Assembly: GCA_963978905.1 (NCBI GenBank) | Contig: OZ022261.1 | Coordinates: 2,109,992 to 2,173,991 of the forward strand | Source of the DNA: Trichostrongylus colubriformis | Lineage: Eukaryota; Nematoda; Chromadorea; Rhabditida; Trichostrongylidae | DNA length: 64,000 bases | Reading direction: 5' to 3' | Part shown: piece after piece, positions 58,235-64,000 of the stretch | Layout of the letters: each line of letters starts with the position of its first letter | How positions within the stretch are numbered: position 1 is the stretch's first letter | Made by a program: the position numbers and the translations under genes | Notes under the pieces: generated by a model | Told to the model about the DNA's origin: nothing | The model's input: the letters and a program-made list of their open reading frames with translations, nothing else | Databases searched by the model: none

Positions 58235-58691
58235 AGGAACCGGAAGGGGGTCCGAAACGAGAGAAAGATGCAAAGAAATGAGCAATTTGTAACGAACACA
58301 GAAGGTTAGAAGCGATAATAGGTGAAAAAACCCGGATTCAAGAGCGCATCGCTGCGGCGTGTAGTCGCATCCCATTCGCATCAGGGCATCCATTCCGAGT
58401 TGTCCGCTGTAGGAGACGGGCCGTGGGCCAACGTTAGTTGTAGCACCTGACTCCCAGCGCAGTGGAATGGCCATTCCCAATTTCATTAACATTCATGTAA
58501 GTACATCTAGAAACAATATAAGAAAGAACAAAGGAGAAGGTAAAAGGAATGAACAACTTTATAATGGAAACATCTTCTTTTGGCACCATGCCAAGGCGTC
58601 AAATTGGCGAGTTTGTGCAATGGCGGCCACTTGAACTCGTCCACACTACGTCTGTTCTACAGTAAGCCAAAATTACCCCCTTCTGGTGCCT
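58235..58691 (-). mobile_element. F-long TTAA element, 457 bp
   Basis: Reverse of 29771-30224 with ends AGGAACCGGAAGGGGG and CCCCCTTCTGGTGCCT, followed by TTAA at 58692-58695. It is absent at the equivalent place in copy 1 (near 10440), so it inserted after the duplication. Confidence 0.85.
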
Positions 58692-58759
58692 TTAAATATG
58701 ATAAAAATATCATGATAGACATATTGTTTTGATTTTAAATATGTATACATAGTAACTGA

Positions 58760-58930
58760 TCAGTGTTGGTCTTGTATTTTTGGCTAAGACTTCTATGCAT
58801 GTATAAAGCACAACCTACCCGGAAATCCTTTCTCTCTAGGTATTCCAGGATACCACGTTGTCCTGAGGGGCCAGGAAGTCCGCTCTCTCCCTTCCGTCCG
58901 CTAACACCAGGAAGTCCTAGTGATTCGGCA
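58760..58930 (-). pseudogene. let-2: let-2-like collagen IV exon fragment A (copy 2, part)
   Basis: Minus strand reads [26 protein letters not shown], then loses the triplet frame by a one-base deletion. It is cut by the hAT element; the remainder (KGFPGRPGGRVK-like) lies at 60913-60975. Confidence 0.75.
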
Positions 58931-59470
58931 CCTCCAGGCAGGGTCAAGCCTCCGTTGAGGAGTCCTCAACGAGGGGGGTCGTATTTGGCCCGCTAGGAGG
59001 GGGGGGGGGAGGGTCGTAAACGTTGAGGTAGGCAGTGATCAACAGAATTTTTCAGGCTGAACCGTCTAAAGTATGAGGGGAGAAATGATAAAACTGACTG
59101 AATGGGTGCGAATCGAAATTAGTTTAAGTGAATCACCATGGAAACCTCATGCATGGCGCGATCCTCAACGAAACCGAACTATGCCAATAATCCTATCACT
59201 GTTCTCCTGATACCGAAACCGCGTACAGAGGCACCTCCAAAATTCCGATTATCCGTGGAAAGCGATATCTATCAACGGGTACCACCGTGGATGGACACTC
59301 CAGAAACAATGAGTTGAAAACGAAAAATTAGGTGATATGGACTTCTTTCATATCTTACTATGTTTGCAAGTACGTAATCAGGTGTTAGCGGCCATTATGC
59401 GAACCGGAAAAACGTTTGTATTCATTGCGAATGTGGATGAAATCCTCATGCATGGCGCATCCCACAGTGA

Positions 59471-59548
59471 TTCGCTCTCGAAGACCTAGTGGGAGGGCGA
59501 GAAGCTGACCGACGCTTCTCGCCCTCCCACTAGGTCTTCGAGAGCGAA
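59471..59548. repeat. Perfect 35-bp hairpin inside the hAT element
   Basis: Arms 59471-59505 and 59514-59548 are exact complements around an 8-base loop (TGACCGAC). Confidence 0.95.
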
Positions 59549-59639
59549 GGATGCATACTAGAGAAATTTCAGTAACAATGAATCAATTTTTCGGAAGAAA
59601 CTTGGGGAGATATCGCGAATTTACGAAAAATTTTTTTCT

Positions 59640-60015
59640 AAACTGGCTTTCCTAAAAATTTATTCCTTCGTTGTGGAGGTATGGCATAGGTAAAGCAATC
59701 ATTCGAAAGCGGCAATCTCGCAGACCCAGAGCACGGGAAAATGCACTCATATGGTTATGTTTGAAGGAAGTTATGACCAATTAAAGTGGAACACTTCAAC
59801 TTTTCAAAATTTTCCTCATCTAATCCTCATCTGGCTTCCCTCAAAATAACTTTATTCGTTTTGAAGGTATGGCATAGCTCAGGTAGTCATTTGAAAGCGG
59901 CAACCTCGCAGACCCCGCTTCAACGAATTGCACTCATATGGTTAAGTTTGAAGGAAGTTATGATCATTTCCGTGAAACACTTCGAAATTTTCCTCATCTA
60001 ATCCTCATCTGGAAA
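59640..60015. repeat. Two tandem units of about 187 bp
   Basis: ATGGCATAG, GAAAGCGGCAA, CTCGCAGACC and TTTGAAGGAAGTTATGA each recur 187-188 bases apart, as does CTTTTCAAAATTTTCCTC-like sequence leading to ATCTAATCCTCATCTGG. Confidence 0.85.
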
Positions 60016-60964
60016 CCCATATCGAGAACTGAGCAACCATTGGGGAAAGCAAGCGGCCAGTAGATAGGTCCGAGGGAGCTATTCGGAAAACAGTTTACAG
60101 ATGTTTGAAAGATGGGCTCTAGGTAAAGTTTAAAGTATTCAAATGCGTCCGAATTTACAAGGGAAGGACCCGAGGTCGAAGTGGCCATTCGGAATAGGAC
60201 ACATATGGTACGATGCATTTTCGGACGCTGATCTCGAATCTGCATTCCAAATTTGCAGAACGATTCTGTGAGGAGTGTTTTGAGAGGCCGTTTTCGATGA
60301 AAAGTCGGCTCAAATACACCACAAGCCAGTGAATTGCCAGGAGTCGCTTAGCGGCGAAATAAGTGTCTCGCTCAATAGGCTGAAGACTATGGTTCGGATC
60401 CCTTGATGACACTTTTGCAATTGGTTGAACTTTTTCTGCTGACTACAGAAAACACTTCTACTTTGATATCATCTCATTTTGACGGTCCTCTTCGCATCAG
60501 GCATGTTCAAATGGCAAGCACTTTGCGCAAATATACTGTCTGATCCATAACTTTGAATGCATTGGTATTTTCCTTTTCATAATCCTCTTTTATGCCTGGG
60601 AAACATACTCAAAGTTTTGCCATGTACAGTGAGTGTTATATTCCTTTTCTGTGTACCTCACTATTCCTGTCGATTTTGTTTTGGAACATGACTACTGAGT
60701 TTTGTTGGGTTCTTATTTCTCTCTCTTGTCAGGAGTTTGGTTTGGCCTTGGTGTTTTTTAGACTCTTAATTTCCGTGATGGATCGCACTGGCTTGGTAGG
60801 AACCACAGAAGAAGTGGAACCTGGAAAAAAGGGGGGTCGTATTGGGGCCCCTTTTTTTGGGGGGGGGGGTCGTATTTTTCGAAAATTTTCCTCAACTGGA
60901 CGCTTGACCCTGCCTCCAGGTCTTCCAGGGAACCCTTGAGTCTGGACAATCCGGGTAACTGGGA

Positions 60965-61748
60965 TGGAAGCTCATCATTGGTGGTAGTTCGACCCCCTGA
61001 ATACGAATATCGAATCCGAAAACATCCCATTCGTGCTCCATGAACACTGGCAGACTCAAAATAAAGAAGGGTAGCCTGGCGCTCTAAATAAGTTTGTTGC
61101 ATATAATTTTCATATCCGTATGTTTACGAACCCTAGAAGTGAAAATCCTAATTCGGCAAAAATTGTCTTCATTGGGAAGCGAACCATTGACCCCTTTTTG
61201 GCATTTGCAGGGCCGCTCAGGAAAAATGAAGGATAGTTATATGTTTCATGTATGTATCCCTTTCCCTTGATGCAAAAAACTGTTTTCAAAAATCGCTTCA
61301 TTTCATGAGAGACCTTCTTCGTGAGCCGCTGCGCGACCTCTCTTACACACCACAATGGTGGAGGGTGTGCCGACAGTAATCGCATTTATTAAACGCCCTG
61401 TTCCAACCCGCCGTATGTGCGTTACACCGTACCGGACGAAAGCGAGAGAAGTCAAGCGAAGTCGCTCGTTTTACTGCTTTTTGCGCCACAATCCTATATT
61501 GTGTGTAGAGAGTATTTATGTTCGCGTGTATACCTGAGGGGCATACACGACGAGAGTTTAAAGGTAGGGGTAATGAGGGTAATGAGGACTGCTCAATTGA
61601 CTCACGCAAGTGATAGCTTTGGGTCTAAGAAGAGTATATGTGGTGAAATTTCCGATGAGAAAGAGTGCTCGCGGGCTTTATAAGGGCTGACTTTTTCAAC
61701 AGCTGCCACTTGTTTTATGCCCACCCGCCCCTTTTGAGAATAAATGGC
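60965..61748 (-). repeat. Long arm R4
   Basis: Reverse of arm R1, truncated at its outer end near 61748. It ends about 100 bases before the C-terminal collagen exons. Confidence 0.8.
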
Positions 61749-61848
61749 GGATAGTGTGAAGCACGATGATCCAAAGCCCTGGACGTCCCTTGAAGGTTCT
61801 GAAATTTTCACTCAATTTTCGTAATCGAAAACGTTATTCTGTTTCCAG

Positions 61849-62842
61849 GGTGATATAGGACATCAGGGACCGCCTGGCCCACCAGGGCCTCGGTGATTCA
61901 CGGGCAGTGGCTCGATAGTAGGCCCACGAGGAAACGTCGGAGAAAAAGGACTCAAGGTATTTATAAAAAAATTTTTAGGGTGACGTAGGTCCACAATGTC
62001 CACGTGGACCTCCCGGCCCCATCGCGTCCACGATGGCAAAGGGAACGATAGTCGGTCCAAAGGGAGATATGGGAGAAAAAGGAGAGAAGGCAAGAAAGAA
62101 GCCTTGACTAATTTCAGCTAACTGTGTTCGCTGCACGCTTGCTTTGCTGGATCGCATGCATCGCTTTTGCTTTACACAATTGTACATTAAATTGTGTATA
62201 TTTTCTCCTGCTCTTTCCCAGCCTACCTCATTAATACGTCGAACCATGATTTCACTCTTTTTACTACACAACAATGCTACTTAGTTCTGAGAACATTTGA
62301 ACTGTGAAAAATGACGGGTGTTGCGATGAGGGTTTGACAGCTTTTGTTCGTGTGAAAAGCCTATGTTTGTGAAGAGCCTATGCTGGCATGATTTCTTCTT
62401 GTTAAAAGCTTTAGATATGATGATTCGATTTAGGAAGAGGCCCGACCTCGTGGTTACACCGACCTGGAGCAGCTAGTATTACTGTGCTCGGACAAAAAGG
62501 AGAACCTGGGCTCCCTGGAGTGCCAGGAATACGAGGCGAGAAAGGACTTCCTGGACTCGACGGAACACCTGGTGTCGATGGTCCACCTGGAACTTCTGGT
62601 GCGCATGGAGGTGACTGCTTCCCTGGTCAGCGAAAAAAGTGTTGCAGGACTCCCTGAAATTGCAGGTCTCGACGGAGCTCCTAGAGGACCAGCTGGTCCT
62701 CCACACAGAGATGGTTTCTTACTCGTGAAGCACTCGCAGACCACAGACATTCCACGTTGTCCTGAAGGTTACACCAAGCTGTGGGACGGTTACTCGCTGT
62801 TGTACATCGAAGGAAATGAGAAGTCACATAACCAAGACCTCG
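61849..62842 (+). pseudogene. let-2: let-2-like collagen alpha-2(IV), C-terminal exons, disabled
   Basis: Three exons: 61849-61956, 61979-62089 and 62434-62842. They read [70 protein letters not shown] and then the start of the C4/NC1 domain, [20 protein letters not shown] and [18 protein letters not shown]. This closely resembles C. elegans LET-2. An in-frame TGA follows GPPGPPGPR in exon 1, the donor after exon 2 is GC rather than GT, and a frameshift occurs near 62625. The rest of the NC1 domain is not found in the 1.1 kb that follows. Non-functional basement-membrane collagen copy. Confidence 0.85.
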
Positions 62843-63169
62843 GTGAGTGGAATTTTCGCATTCTGAGGGGGTCTCTGATCAACTTATTTCAAAATGCGAA
62901 GGCCATATAGCGTGCAAAACATGCGTGCGTGCGCTGGTGGGCATACGTAAGTATGGTGAATGTGGTGCAAGAGGCTCAGATTTGGCTCAGAGCTCCGCAC
63001 ATGGTGAAAAACCGTTTACTGAAGAGAAAAAAGTTCAATTACCCATGAAACTTTGAATGAGCTCATTGAAGAAATTTCTAGGGGGCAAGTTAGTAAGGGT
63101 CAAAGCTTGCTCATTCGACGGCGGGTTTCGTTGCTTGAAACGACTCATAGCGCGACTTAGCGTGTAGAT

Positions 63170-63350
63170 ATCGTTGGTCGCCGTGGCTCAGTGGTAACGC
63201 TTCCGTTCCACAGGCGGTGGGATGTTTGTTCGCTAGAGTTCTAGCCTTAGGGTCAGCCGCGCTGATGAGCAAAGCATTCCGCCAATGTATCGTTGCAAGC
63301 AAACGTTGACTCCTCCTAACACGCTTTGGGATAACCGCAGAACTTTCGGT
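63170..63350 (+). repeat. tRNA-like SINE fragment
   Basis: An A-box-like GTGGCTCAGTGGTAACGC and a B-box-like TTTGTTCGCTAGAGTTC are about 30 bases apart. The following body (AGCAAAGCATTCCGCC) resembles the SINE at 38632. It does not fold as a clean tRNA, so a tRNA gene is unlikely. Confidence 0.45.
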
Positions 63351-63524
63351 TTCACATTTGCAATAAACATTTAAAACACTATCGATCCGAGCAGGTTTCC
63401 ATTCGAAGTTCTGTGGGAATTTAAAGCACATCCCTGGTGAGATCTTCAAAGCACCGAGAGGGGTAAAGGGATTAAGCGAGATCTGGGAAGACCGGTTTTT
63501 AAGCAAAGATTCAAATCAAAAGAG

Positions 63525-64000
63525 GTGATGTGTGGCGATAACGCCGTCTCCTTGGTCGAAGGTGCAGTCGAAGGTATACAAGTGCCCAGCCAAATTTCGA
63601 TTTCGGTCGAAAATCTTAATTGGGATGGAAACTCATCATTTGGGGTAGCTTGACCATCTCAGTACGAGTATCGAATCCTAAAACGTCTCGTTTGTGCTTC
63701 ATGGGCACTGGCAGGCTCAAATAATTGAACCGGTGAAATCACTAAAAAGTAATAACGAGGTGTAGTTCAATGCTCTCAAAGTGAGCATTGAACATATAAG
63801 TATCCAAATGTTTACGAACCCAGAAACAGAAAATCCAAATTTTGCAATAATTGTCTTTAGTGGGGATCGAACCATCGATCCTTTTTCTGGCAATTGGAGG
63901 GCCGCTCAGGAAAAATGAAGGATAGTTAAATGTTTCATGTATGTACCTTCACATGATGCAGAAAACCGTTTTCAGAAACCGCTTCATCCCCTGAAAAGCT
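63525..64000 (-). repeat. Long arm R5 (cut by window end)
   Basis: Matches arm R2 from about 12200 to 12640 in the same orientation, starting GATAACGCCGTCTCCTTGGT, and runs off the window. It is preceded by a family F-like terminus (AAAGCACCGAGAGGGG) near 63446. Confidence 0.75.

Larger units (their letters stand above)
58939..60912. mobile_element. Non-autonomous hAT element, 1974 bp
   Basis: Terminal inverted repeat CAGGGTCAAGC (left) and GCTTGACCCTG (right), with an exact 8-bp duplication CCTCCAGG at 58931-58938 and 60913-60920. Both are hallmarks of hAT transposons. It sits inside collagen exon A of copy 2. The interior has no transposase. It holds G-rich subterminal repeats (GGGGGGTCGTATT on both sides), a perfect 35-bp hairpin and a tandem repeat of about 187 bp. 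Confidence 0.9.
54965..61748 (-). mobile_element. Composite TTAA-type element carrying collagen IV exons (copy 2)
   Basis: Same parts as 8250-13170 but with the interior reversed: arm R3 (54965-56345), collagen B' (57028-57315, minus), collagen A' (58760-58930 and 60913-60975, minus), arm R4 (60965-61748). It is inflated by a 582-bp insertion in R3, a 457-bp TTAA element and a 1974-bp hAT element. Both outer ends are truncated, so target duplications cannot be read. Confidence 0.6.

Noticed and set aside
63170..63260. tRNA gene
   Set aside because: A-box- and B-box-like strings are present but no clean cloverleaf with acceptor stem can be drawn; better explained as a SINE head.

Overview
This is nematode nuclear DNA, most likely from a strongylid (hookworm-like) worm. 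It holds two interrupted animal genes with GT-AG introns of tens of bases to several kb, broken copies of a basement-membrane collagen gene, and a very heavy load of DNA transposons, MITEs and foldback elements. There are no bacterial-style operons, rRNA genes or CRISPR arrays. Genus and species cannot be fixed from the sequence alone.

Layout. (1) About 1-5729, plus strand: the larger part of a Raw/OLRN-1-type gene (nucleoside 2-deoxyribosyltransferase-like fold plus a membrane segment). Eight exons splice in phase, and the 5' end runs off the window. (2) About 5730-34050: a gene-poor stretch of transposon remains. It contains mariner-type elements with TA target duplications, a Tc1-type element, a palindromic MITE family (family P below), elements flanked by TTAA (family F below), a 329-bp palindrome carrying hammerhead-ribozyme-like motifs, and a 4.9-kb composite whose roughly 0.95-kb inverted arms enclose type IV collagen exons. 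(3) 34070-51155, plus strand: a troponin T gene. Its short acidic first exon (starting with MSGKEDQ) splices in phase to exon 2. An 810-codon open frame starts eight bases past that exon's donor and also joins exon 2 in phase, so a roughly 1180-residue form is possible beside the usual form of about 376 residues. The 3' end is less certain. Its introns hold a 1.2-kb palindrome, two mariner derivatives, a tRNA-derived SINE and a possible minus-strand exon. (4) About 52000-64000: more MITEs, a second composite in the opposite orientation (broken by a hAT-type element with a clear 8-bp target duplication), and C-terminal let-2-like collagen exons carrying a stop and a frameshift.

How the parts relate. 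Troponin T is the calcium-switch anchor of the thin filament. OLRN-1/Raw proteins act in neuronal and developmental signalling. The collagen pieces are non-functional. olrn-1, let-2 and mup-2 (with most other troponin T genes) are X-linked in C. elegans, so the window may come from the X chromosome or its ancestral equivalent. The two composite copies act as a natural before/after record: a mariner lies in one and not in the other, while a hAT and a TTAA element lie only in the second.
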